A stretch of DNA of 33,282 nucleotides. Origin: Mastigocoleus testarum BC008 (GTDB lineage Bacteria; Cyanobacteriota; Cyanobacteriia; Cyanobacteriales; Nostocaceae). Below the pieces are notes generated by a model, which searched no databases, had not been told where the DNA came from, and saw only the letters and a program-made list of their open reading frames with translations. Positions 13,570-21,373 of this stretch are shown one piece after another. Numbering within the stretch: the stretch's first letter is position 1; each line of letters begins with the position of its first letter. The position numbers and the translations under genes were made by a program. The stretch lies in assembly GCF_001456025.1 (NCBI RefSeq), contig NZ_LMTZ01000138.1, forward strand, positions 34,536-67,817, given 5' to 3'.

Positions 13570-16044
13570 TCAACTCTTAAATGGCTGCAGCAAAGCATTT
13601 TCAAGAACTTGGTCAATGCGATCGCAAAAGATAAATTCTAGATGCTTGCTAACATCTTCTGGAACATCTACTAAGTCTTTAGCATTTTGTTGAGGTAATA
13701 TTACCCTCTTAATACCAGCACGACGAGCGGCTAAAACTTTTTCTCGAACTCCACCAATGGGAAGGACTTCGCCGCTCAGGTTGATTTCCCCGGTCATTGC
13801 TGTATCTGTTCGCACAGCACAATCCATTAATAAAGAAGCAATTGCAGTTACTATTGTTACACCAGCAGAGGGCCCATCTTTAGGAACTGCGCCGGCTGGG
13901 ACGTGAATATGTAGGCCATTGGTTTGAAAAACAGTGGTATCAATACCCAATAAAGCTGCATTTGACCAAACATAGGAATAAGCAATGCGAGCAGATTCTT
14001 CCATGACTTCACCCAGGTATCCAGTCAGCACAAGGTCTTTACCTTGTGATAATGTCACTGCCTCCACAAACAAAACTTCCCCACCAGCCAAAGTCCAAGC
14101 TAGACCACAAGCGACACCCGATTGAGGTGACTTTCGCATCTGTTCTCCTAAGAAGACTTTTGCTCCTAGTTGGTCTTCTAACTGTTCTGGATCGATAACT
14201 ACAGAATTAGTATCACCTGATGCATGACGTACTGCAACTTTACGGCAAAGAGTACCTAAATTTTGCTCTAATCTTCGAACTCCTGCTTCGCGGGTATAAT
14301 TTTTAATTACTAGCCTAAGGGTTTGTGAAGGTATTTGCACTGCATCTTCAGGAAGTCCAGCTTTTTCAATCTGGCGTGGTAGCAAATATTTTTGGGCAAT
14401 GGCTAATTTTTCTTCTTCAGAATAACCCGACAGTTCAATAATTTCTAATCTATCGAGTAATGGTGCAGCAACTTTAGATAAATCATTTGCAGTACCAATA
14501 AAAAATACTTGGGATAAGTCAAAATCTAAATCTAAATAGAGGTCGCGGAAGCAGTAATTTTGTTGTGGGTCAAGAACTTCTAATAATACCGAAGCCGGAT
14601 CGCCGCGATAGTCCATACCAACTTTATCCAACTCATCTAGCATAATGACTGGATTTTTCACCCCAGATCTATGTAGAGCTTGGACAATACGACCTGGCAT
14701 TGCACCAACATAAGTACGCCTATGACCCCGTAGTTCAGCTTCATCACGCAACCCACCTAAACTAATACGCTCAAATGGGCGACCTAAAGCCCGAGCAACG
14801 GAGCGCCCCAGACTAGTTTTACCTACTCCCGGTGGTCCGACAAAACATAAAACCGTACCAAAAGCAATACTCCTGGGAAAGTCGGAGTTAGTAACTTTCA
14901 CCTCTGGTTTATCTTTTTTTATGGGTTTCTGTTTGAGTTTAAATGTTGCTAAGTGTTCAATAATGCGGTCTTTTACTTTACTTAAACCGTGGTGGTCGGC
15001 ATCCAAAACTTCTCTGGCATTCTTTAATTCTAAATTATCTTGGACTGTTTGGTTCCAAGGCATTTCTAATAGCCAGTCAAGATATGTGCGAATTACGCCC
15101 CCTTCTGCTGAAGCATTACCAATTCTTTCTAGACGCGATAATTCTCGTTTTGCTTGCTTATCTACACAACCGGGTAACTGAGTTGTAGCTATACGGGTTC
15201 GTAATTCTTCAATTTCTTGAGTTTCCGATTTACCTTCCCCTAACTCTTGTTGAATTTTCTTCAATTGTTCGCGCAGAAAGAATTTTCGTTGTTGTAGATC
15301 GATTTCTTTTTTGGTTTCGCCTAGAATTTGACCTTGTAGGCGTTGAACTTCTACTTCTTGGCTCAAATCTGCAAGTACCTTTCTAAGAAGTTGTTCGAGA
15401 TTTTCTTCTTCCAGTAATCCTTGAATTTTATCGAGATCGTGGGGGAGAAGCATACTACTTTGATAAGCCAATAGAGCTGGGTTATCATTATCTTGCAAGA
15501 AAGCTAAAACTTCTTGGGGAAAAGTAGAATCAGAAGTAGCTATTTCTCTCCATTGGGATTTAATTGCTCCGACTAATGCTTCTACCTTAGCTGCTGATTT
15601 TCCTTCAAGCTCAGAAGTATTATCTTGATGTAGTTGTGGTAGTCGGTGGTAATTAGTTTCACAAATACGATTGGTTATTTGTATTTTGTCGATACAAACT
15701 CTCTCTATCCCTCTAAGGATAACTTGAATACCTCCTGCCATTGGTAAGCGTATTACGCGTTGAACTACTGCTAAGGTTGCAACAGGATAAATCTCCTCCA
15801 AGCTTTCAATTTCAGCTTTTTGGTTTTTTTCTAATCTTTGCCGCGATTCTGGTCGAACTCCAGCAATTATTAATTGCTTGTGTGATGTTAATGCTGTAGC
15901 TTCTACTACTCCTACAGAGTGCGATCTAACAACCATGACAGGTAATGTAATCCCTGGTAGCAAGACAACATTAATCAAAGGAAGAAGCAAACTGCTTTCC
16001 AAGGTTTTAGGTTTCCCGGAAAATGGGTTTGTCAAATAATTCAT
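13570..16044 (-). CDS. lon: ATP-dependent Lon protease
   Basis: An 824-residue Lon (E. coli Lon is 784), a homohexameric ATP-dependent serine protease that degrades misfolded and regulatory proteins in the cytosol. N-terminal substrate-binding domain at about residues 18-220; coiled-coil region to about 300; AAA+ ATPase with Walker A GPPGVGKTS (K409) and Walker B IMLDELDKVG; C-terminal peptidase domain with the Ser-Lys dyad S726 (PKDGPSAGV) and K769 (GGVREKVLAARRAG), the usual 43 residues apart. All key residues are present. A short insertion near KPIKKDKPEVKVTNSDF precedes the ATPase. Lon is, as far as I know, absent from many well-studied cyanobacteria, so its presence is notable. It has no neighbours in an operon; the 358-bp upstream region is shared with a divergent phosphoribosyltransferase gene. 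Confidence 0.95.
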   Translation of the reverse strand: MNYLTNPFSGKPKTLESSLLLPLINVVLLPGITLPVMVVRSHSVGVVEATALTSHKQLIIAGVRPESRQRLEKNQKAEIESLEEIYPVATLAVVQRVIRLPMAGGIQVILRGIERVCIDKIQITNRICETNYHRLPQLHQDNTSELEGKSAAKVEALVGAIKSQWREIATSDSTFPQEVLAFLQDNDNPALLAYQSSMLLPHDLDKIQGLLEEENLEQLLRKVLADLSQEVEVQRLQGQILGETKKEIDLQQRKFFLREQLKKIQQELGEGKSETQEIEELRTRIATTQLPGCVDKQAKRELSRLERIGNASAEGGVIRTYLDWLLEMPWNQTVQDNLELKNAREVLDADHHGLSKVKDRIIEHLATFKLKQKPIKKDKPEVKVTNSDFPRSIAFGTVLCFVGPPGVGKTSLGRSVARALGRPFERISLGGLRDEAELRGHRRTYVGAMPGRIVQALHRSGVKNPVIMLDELDKVGMDYRGDPASVLLEVLDPQQNYCFRDLYLDLDFDLSQVFFIGTANDLSKVAAPLLDRLEIIELSGYSEEEKLAIAQKYLLPRQIEKAGLPEDAVQIPSQTLRLVIKNYTREAGVRRLEQNLGTLCRKVAVRHASGDTNSVVIDPEQLEDQLGAKVFLGEQMRKSPQSGVACGLAWTLAGGEVLFVEAVTLSQGKDLVLTGYLGEVMEESARIAYSYVWSNAALLGIDTTVFQTNGLHIHVPAGAVPKDGPSAGVTIVTAIASLLMDCAVRTDTAMTGEINLSGEVLPIGGVREKVLAARRAGIKRVILPQQNAKDLVDVPEDVSKHLEFIFCDRIDQVLENALLQPFKS

Positions 16045-16402
16045 GTAACCCCCTATGTAAAAATTGCCAGAAGTTTTGTGGAATCAATATTCTGGAATTA
16101 ATATTCTGCGCTTAATGCCTTTTACTCGATGGTTTTGAATCAGTGTTTTATAGGTTTGTAATCAAATAATATTTTGAAACTATCTAATTTAAATTTAAGT
16201 CAAAAATCTAAGGAATTTGTGAGCTATTCCTTGAGGAGAGAATAATGTGGTAAGTCCTCACAAGTTCCTCACGTTTTTTATATAAATATAAGATGGGTTC
16301 GATGGTTTGAAGTACTGAGGGACAAAAATTAGAGTTGTTGTCTCATGTAATTACATTTTGTGGGGTAAAGCCAGTGCTCTTCATGTTAAGGGGGTGAGAT
16401 TA
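16045..16402. promoter_or_regulatory. Divergent intergenic region lon / phosphoribosyltransferase
   Basis: 358 bp with promoters for both genes. It holds an imperfect inverted pair TTGTGAG (about 16216-16222) and CTCACAA (about 16256-16262), then another CTCACG, but no CIRCE-type element. TATAAATATAAG at 16279-16290 could be a -10 region for the plus-strand gene. Confidence 0.35.
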
Positions 16403-17059
16403 ATGACAATTAAATTCCGCGATCGTACAAAAGCAGGGAAGCTAGTCGCTCAAAGACTTAAAGCCTATGCAAATCGCCTAGATACAATTGTGCTGGCTGT
16501 ACCCCGTGGTGGAGTTCCAGTAGGATTTGAGGTCGCAAAATCATTAAACATCCCGCTTGATATCTGCATCATTAGAAAACTTGGGGTACCACATCATAAG
16601 GAATTAGCGATGGGTGCGATTGCACCTAATGGAATTCGAGTACTCAATTATAGTGTTTTAAATGACTGGGAAATTGATAGTAAGATAATTGACAAAATTG
16701 CTAGTAAAGAATTACGAGAATTAAGAAGGCGCGCTCGTTCCTATAGAGGTCATTGTCCGTCGCTGAATGTACGTAACTGTACAGTAATCCTTGTAGATGA
16801 CGGCATTGCTACGGGCTCAACGGTACGGGCTGCGATCGCCATACTACAAGAACAACAACCCAAGGAAATAATAGTAGCTATTCCTGTCGCACCAGCAACA
16901 GTCTACGAACAATTAAGGGCAGAAGTCGATAAAGTAATATGTTTGGCAACTCCCGAACCTTTTTATGCTGTCGGCTTATATTATGATGATTTTTCCCAAA
17001 CAAGTGACAAGCAAGTACATGAATTGCTAGAGAAATCTTCAGTAATGCTTACCGCGTAG
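16403..17059 (+). CDS. Phosphoribosyltransferase family protein
   Basis: I place the start at ATG 16403, preceded by a strong AAGGGGGTGAG ribosome site, giving 218 residues; a TTG 45 bases upstream would add 15 residues with no family match. The protein begins TIKFRDRTKAGKLVAQRL, typical of this group. The PRTase fold shows AVPRGGVPVGFEVAKSL, IIRKLGVPHHKELAMGAI and the PRPP-binding motif VILVDDGIATGST, followed by IPVAP and a C-terminal YYDDFSQTSD hood. The group is widespread and its base substrate is not established; it often sits beside or is fused to a dienelactone-hydrolase-like domain, as here, where that partner begins 96 bp downstream. They are probably cotranscribed and act together in the cytosol. 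Confidence 0.87.
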   Translation: MTIKFRDRTKAGKLVAQRLKAYANRLDTIVLAVPRGGVPVGFEVAKSLNIPLDICIIRKLGVPHHKELAMGAIAPNGIRVLNYSVLNDWEIDSKIIDKIASKELRELRRRARSYRGHCPSLNVRNCTVILVDDGIATGSTVRAAIAILQEQQPKEIIVAIPVAPATVYEQLRAEVDKVICLATPEPFYAVGLYYDDFSQTSDKQVHELLEKSSVMLTA

Positions 17060-17155
17060 ATATAGAAAATTGTAGTGCAAGGGGTAAATTTAACGACTTA
17101 AAAGTAATTACTTTAATACTAACTACGCATCAAAAACTTGTAAGAGGGTGTCCAA

Positions 17156-17872
17156 ATGACTCGAAATTTTTTATACGATGTTGAGGAAAAACTAGTTTCA
17201 GTGAAGCTGGGTTCAATTAGTTTACAAGCTGAAATTGTTTTACCTGAGGATTCCCAGGGGATAGTTATCTTTGCCCATGGTAGCGCTAGTAGTTGCTACA
17301 ACACTCGCAATCGTTATCTTGCCCATATTTTACGTCAGAGTGGAGGACTTGCAACTATACTAGTTGACTTATTAACAAAAGAGGAGGAAGCAATCGATCT
17401 GAGAACTGCTCATTTCCGTAATAGTATTACTTTCCTCGCAACAAGATTAGTCTGTATCACTGACTGGTTAATTGATAATTCCATCACTAATAATCTGAAA
17501 ATTGGTTACTTTGGTGATTGTGTCGCTGGAGGCGCTGCATTACTTGCAGCAGCACAACGTCCAACAGTTGTTGAAGCATTAGTTTCTCGTAGTGGAGAAA
17601 CTTATCTGGAATCTAAGGTTCTATCCTATGTGCAAGCTCCGACACTAATGATTGTCGGTGGATGTGATATTTCAGCAATTACCGTGAGTGAAGATGCGAT
17701 GACAAAAATTCAGACACCCAAGAAACAATTAGAGGTAATTCCAGGAGCAACTTATCAATTTCAGGAACCAGGTGCATTGGATGAAGTTGCTCGTTTAGCA
17801 AGTTGTTGGTTCAAGCATTATTTGACATCCCCTCATAAACAAGATTTACACCTTCATGCGATGTCTCTGTAA
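17156..17872 (+). CDS. Alpha/beta hydrolase of the dienelactone hydrolase type, probably inactive
   Basis: A 238-residue single-domain alpha/beta-hydrolase fold: oxyanion region IFAHGSASSCYNTRNRYLA, strand ATILVDLLTKEEE, nucleophile region IGYFGDCVAGGAALLAAAQ, acid strand PTLMIVGGCD and C-terminal PGATYQFQEPGALDEVARLASCWF. In relatives I know, the elbow reads GASTGAA and the histidine loop PGATHLFEEPG. Here the nucleophile position is C122 within GDCVAG, and the histidine position is Y200. A Cys nucleophile alone would be acceptable, since classical dienelactone hydrolase uses Cys, but loss of the histidine makes hydrolysis unlikely. It follows the phosphoribosyltransferase gene on the same strand, its usual partner, so a structural or regulatory role is possible. 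The gene itself is intact and shows no sign of frame decay. Confidence 0.8.
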   Translation: MTRNFLYDVEEKLVSVKLGSISLQAEIVLPEDSQGIVIFAHGSASSCYNTRNRYLAHILRQSGGLATILVDLLTKEEEAIDLRTAHFRNSITFLATRLVCITDWLIDNSITNNLKIGYFGDCVAGGAALLAAAQRPTVVEALVSRSGETYLESKVLSYVQAPTLMIVGGCDISAITVSEDAMTKIQTPKKQLEVIPGATYQFQEPGALDEVARLASCWFKHYLTSPHKQDLHLHAMSL

Positions 17873-18367
17873 CCGACTCAGATTTTATAAGGCTTTGGTA
17901 AAAGTTTATTACAGAGGCGATCTGCGTAGCACCATTGCAAGTGAAGTAGATAGACTTAAGCCGCCTAAATACTAGAAGAAAGGAGGTTTGCGGCTATCAC
18001 ATTTCCCGCATAAGCACTGGCTTATAAAGATGGTCAAGTTTACGCGTCTGTCACAATCCCTTGTGTTTTTAACCAAGGGAGATGTCAACAAAATTTTATA
18101 ATAATTATGGAGAAAACCCCGGTCTATGCCTACGACACGCAAGCTATTAGCCCGGGGATGAATACTAATAGCAGGTTTTAACCTGCCATAATTTTAGTAG
18201 TCAAAATTATGCGAAAATGCTAGTGGAAGACAGTGTAAACATTTAAAGAAGCATTTAAAAGTGCTGCCTTGCCTATATCTCCTGCATCGAGGCTAGGAGT
18301 TTTAGGTTTAGACTAGTTCTTATAAATTTGAATTGTAAATTGTAGTGTGAATCGCAAAGTTGTCAAA
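17873..18367. other. Intergenic region rich in hairpins, 495 bp
   Basis: No ORF. From 17959 to 18186 it holds five successive hairpins (next entry). After them a CTCCT/AGGAG stem at 18279-18299 followed by TTTTAGG may terminate plus-strand transcription. The last 60 bp lead to the stop of the minus-strand LCP gene. Confidence 0.5.
17959..18186 (+). ncRNA. Run of five hairpins; possible remnant of an IS200/IS605 element end
   Basis: Stems: (1) AGCCGCCT with AGG..GCGGCT, 17959-17995; (2) ATAAGC/GCTTAT, 18010-18025; (3) TCCCTTG/CAAGGGA, 18057-18080, followed at once by GATGTCAA; (4) CCCCGG-t-CTA with TAG-c-CCGGGG, 18117-18157; (5) GCAGGT/ACCTGC, 18171-18186. Hairpin 3 with the trailing GATGTCAA resembles the right end of IS200/IS605-family elements that carry tnpB, where that end also encodes the guide RNA scaffold. 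No TnpB coding trace is visible upstream, so a decayed element is likely; an unrelated structured RNA is the alternative. Strand is assumed from the family resemblance. Confidence 0.4.
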
Positions 18368-19798
18368 TTATTGTGACCAATCTTGACCAATCCGAATGGT
18401 AATATCTGATTGAATATCACCAGCAGATGATACTTCTATTTCTCCCGTACCTAAGATTTTTTGCAATTGTTTCCCAGCTCTTTTATTTCCTTTCTGAATG
18501 ATGATTTGAGTTTTAGCATGGGGATCTGGCCATTCTTCCGCAGTATAAATCTGTGTAAATCCTTTTTGTTTTAAAGAATTAATTAGTTGTTTAGTTAACT
18601 GTGGTTTACCAGTTGTATTCTGAATGGCAACTTTCAGCTTTTTCAAAGGTCGAGAATCAGATCTAATACCCGATATATTCACACCAGTATATTTTTCCAA
18701 TAAATCCGCTCTACCATTAAGACTTAACCAATAACTATCGGGATCGCGACTCAAACGACTAAATATTCCTGGCAAAGTTGTCATCTCGAACTTATCTCGT
18801 TCCAAGTTAAGTGCAAAATTAACCAATGCCATCATTTCTTCAAGCCTGAGATTAGTATCAACATGTTTATCCATCATGCGAACTAACTGGGGTAATTCAG
18901 GCAACACCGTAGGACTTGAAAGACGTTGCCGCAACCCTTTTAATAATGCTTGTTGTCGTTGTACTCTTCCTAGATCTCCCTTACCTTCTTCTCGGTAGCG
19001 AACGAACTCCAGGGCTTGGTCTCCATTTAAATTTTGCCAACCTTTAACCAAATTAATGGATAAACCCTGAGTTCGATCTCGGTAGACCATTGTTTTAGGA
19101 ACAAATACTTCTATACCACCCAAGCGATCTATCAATTGACGAAAACCACTAGTGGAAATGCGAATGTAACGGTCAATTGGAGCATTACTTAAAGTTCGAC
19201 TTATTACCCTTGCAGCTAAAACAGGACCACCTTGATTGTTTGCTTCCGATACTTTAGTTAGACCCTGCTCAGGAATCGAAATCATTGTGTCCCTAGGGAT
19301 AGATAATACCCGAATATTTTTATTCTGTTCGTTAGGGTTGATACGTAAAAGTAACATTGCATCACTTTTACCACCAAAACTATCGGCAGAACCATCCACT
19401 GCACCCTTCACCGGTTCAATCCCCAAAACTAAAATGTTCATTGGTTTAATGAATTGGTATTCGGAGATACTGTTCCATAAATCCCCTGGTAGTGGTGAGG
19501 AAGTCGCGCGATCGCCAGCCCATCCCAATTCATCTTCGGTACGATCGATGTCACTCCATAGGGGTGTCCACAATGCCAGAGTTGATGCTAATAAGCCCGA
19601 CAAAGTAACCCCAACAACACCAGTCATAAACCAAAATAACCATTTAGGTATTCTTAAACCCAAACGATGATAAAGCTGGCTGGGAATAGAACTAGCTTTA
19701 ACGGTAGTTTTATCTTCTGTGTAAAAACTTGTCTTGCTTGATACCTCAGATGACTGAGATACTTTTTGGTTTACTCTACTTTTTATTTGGTCAATCAC
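18368..19798 (-). CDS. LytR-CpsA-Psr (LCP) family protein
   Basis: A 476-residue membrane protein: a cytosolic N-terminus of about 50 residues, one membrane span at about 53-77 (WLFWFMTGVVGVTLSGLLA), an LCP domain at about 115-270 (MNILVLGIEP, SDAMLLLRINP, VLSIPRDTMISIP, GGIEVFVP, LNGDQALEFVRYR) and a C-terminal LytR_C domain at about 385-475. LCP enzymes transfer undecaprenyl-linked glycopolymers to the cell wall on the outer face of the membrane; the SIPRD arginine and FVRYR arginines that hold the pyrophosphate lipid are present. It diverges from manC with 113 bp between, so the two may share control and serve the same polysaccharide. No clear terminator. Confidence 0.88.
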   Translation of the reverse strand: MIDQIKSRVNQKVSQSSEVSSKTSFYTEDKTTVKASSIPSQLYHRLGLRIPKWLFWFMTGVVGVTLSGLLASTLALWTPLWSDIDRTEDELGWAGDRATSSPLPGDLWNSISEYQFIKPMNILVLGIEPVKGAVDGSADSFGGKSDAMLLLRINPNEQNKNIRVLSIPRDTMISIPEQGLTKVSEANNQGGPVLAARVISRTLSNAPIDRYIRISTSGFRQLIDRLGGIEVFVPKTMVYRDRTQGLSINLVKGWQNLNGDQALEFVRYREEGKGDLGRVQRQQALLKGLRQRLSSPTVLPELPQLVRMMDKHVDTNLRLEEMMALVNFALNLERDKFEMTTLPGIFSRLSRDPDSYWLSLNGRADLLEKYTGVNISGIRSDSRPLKKLKVAIQNTTGKPQLTKQLINSLKQKGFTQIYTAEEWPDPHAKTQIIIQKGNKRAGKQLQKILGTGEIEVSSAGDIQSDITIRIGQDWSQ

Positions 19799-19911
19799 AA
19801 CTAACTCCCCACTCTACCACTCCCTAAAAGTTATGTTAAAGCAATAAAAGTTGCCAGTTCTTAATGTCACAGTAAACTTGTAGTGTTCCTCAATAATGTA
19901 TTTATGAAAAT

Positions 19912-20976
19912 ATGACTAAACCATTCTTTCCTGTAATTCTTGCTGGTGGAAAAGGCGAACGTTTTTGGCCCTTGAGTCGCAAAGAACGCCCCAAGCAATT
20001 CTTATGTTTGGATGGTGGTTCTCGCAGTTTACTACAATCAACTGCAGATAGATTACTAACACTTGCAGGAGATTGGAACTCATTATGGGTCATCACTGCT
20101 GCAGTGGTAGCAAAAGGAGTCAGGGAACAGTTACCCCAATTACCATCCGACAACTTACTGGTTGAATCTGAAGGAAGGGACACAGCTGCTGCGGTTGCTT
20201 GGACGAGCTTGGAAATTAAAAAACGCTACGGAGAAGATGCAATCATTGGTTTTTTTCCCGCGGACCATTGGATTGCCGATTTAGATAAGTTTGCTGGTAC
20301 TTTAGATGCTGCAATTGAACTTGCAAGCAATAAAGATGCCATAGTCACTTTGGGGATCAAACCTACTTTTCCATCTACTGGTTACGGCTACATCGAGCAG
20401 GGAGAAAATACGGGTAGTTTTAATAACTTGCCAGCTTATCATGTTAACCGCTTCACTGAAAAGCCCGATCGCCGAGTTGCAGAAACTTTTTTATCTACAG
20501 GACGCTTTAGTTGGAATAGCGGAATGTTTGTTTTCCGGGCAGGTGTTGTCCTCAACGAACTTCACAAACATGCTCCTGAAATTATCGAGCCACTAGAGAA
20601 AAATGGTCCGAGTATTTATCCGCAATTACCTAAAAAAAGTATAGACTATGCCTTAATGGAAAAAACCAGTCTAGCGTATGTTTTACCTGCAGAATTTGGC
20701 TGGGATGATTTAGGTGACTGGAATGCTATTGAGCGTTTACTAAAAACTGAAAATACTTCCAATGTAGAATTAGCTAACCATGTAGGCCTAGATACTAAAG
20801 GAGCTATTGTTTATGCCACAGATAGAAATGATGTTATTGTTACCATTGGTTTAGAAGATGTGGTGATTGTTCGCGATCGCAACGTGACATTGATGGTAAA
20901 AAAAGAGCGCACTCAAGAAATTAAGCAGTTACTGAAAACTCTCAAAGAGGATTCCCGATTTACTCATCTTTTGTAA
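19912..20976 (+). CDS. manC: Mannose-1-phosphate guanylyltransferase
   Basis: A 354-residue nucleotidyltransferase that makes GDP-mannose from mannose 1-phosphate and GTP for polysaccharide and glycan synthesis in the cytosol. The N-terminal signature PVILAGGKGERFWPLSRKERPKQF (split by function: GGxGxRxWPxSR then PKQF) binds the nucleotide; GFFPADHWI, VTLGIKPTFPSTGYGYIE, RFTEKPD, WNSGMFVF and FGWDDLGDWNA are family landmarks. It lacks the C-terminal cupin isomerase domain found in bifunctional ManC/AlgA enzymes, so mannose-6-phosphate isomerase must come from elsewhere. The start is the only in-frame ATG before the signature. Divergent from the LCP gene. Confidence 0.9.
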   Translation: MTKPFFPVILAGGKGERFWPLSRKERPKQFLCLDGGSRSLLQSTADRLLTLAGDWNSLWVITAAVVAKGVREQLPQLPSDNLLVESEGRDTAAAVAWTSLEIKKRYGEDAIIGFFPADHWIADLDKFAGTLDAAIELASNKDAIVTLGIKPTFPSTGYGYIEQGENTGSFNNLPAYHVNRFTEKPDRRVAETFLSTGRFSWNSGMFVFRAGVVLNELHKHAPEIIEPLEKNGPSIYPQLPKKSIDYALMEKTSLAYVLPAEFGWDDLGDWNAIERLLKTENTSNVELANHVGLDTKGAIVYATDRNDVIVTIGLEDVVIVRDRNVTLMVKKERTQEIKQLLKTLKEDSRFTHLL

Positions 20977-21373
20977 GCTATTGTAAATAGTTAATTTGCA
21001 GAAGATATGAGAATAATTATTTTTAAATTAATCTTAATTCTTCTGTTAATAATTTAGCAAATAAGCCATCTTCGTGTGGAAAATGTAATTTTTATTTAAG
21101 TCCGTTGAGGGATTTGTAAAGTTAATTGGGGTACATCTTAAATATCAACTAATTAAATAGAGGAAAAATAATATTAAATGTCCAAATATATGATATTTAA
21201 TCTCTATATATTTTATTTTTGATATTTGTTCCCCAATACTTTTATCACTTAATAGTTAGCAGTTCGCAGTTCATGGCTAATACCACACCCTTACGAGCTA
21301 CAGTTAATAATTATTAATCAATAATCTCCACTTCCCAATTCCTAATTCCCACTTTCCAATTCCCGATAACACA
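20977..21373. other. Intergenic region, 397 bp
   Basis: AT-rich and without an ORF. Its last 45 bases are the heptamer array listed next; the rest shows no recognisable element. The ABC1-kinase promoter presumably lies here. Confidence 0.5.
21331..21365. repeat. Heptamer tandem repeat (5 copies)
   Basis: Five consecutive heptamers CTTCCCA, ATTCCTA, ATTCCCA, CTTTCCA, ATTCCCG end nine bases before the ATG of the ABC1-kinase gene, where a ribosome binding site would be expected. The array therefore forms the 5' leader of that gene. Confidence 0.8.

Noticed and set aside
16358..16402. Longer phosphoribosyltransferase start at TTG 16358
   Set aside because: The ATG at 16403 has a strong ribosome site, and family similarity begins there.
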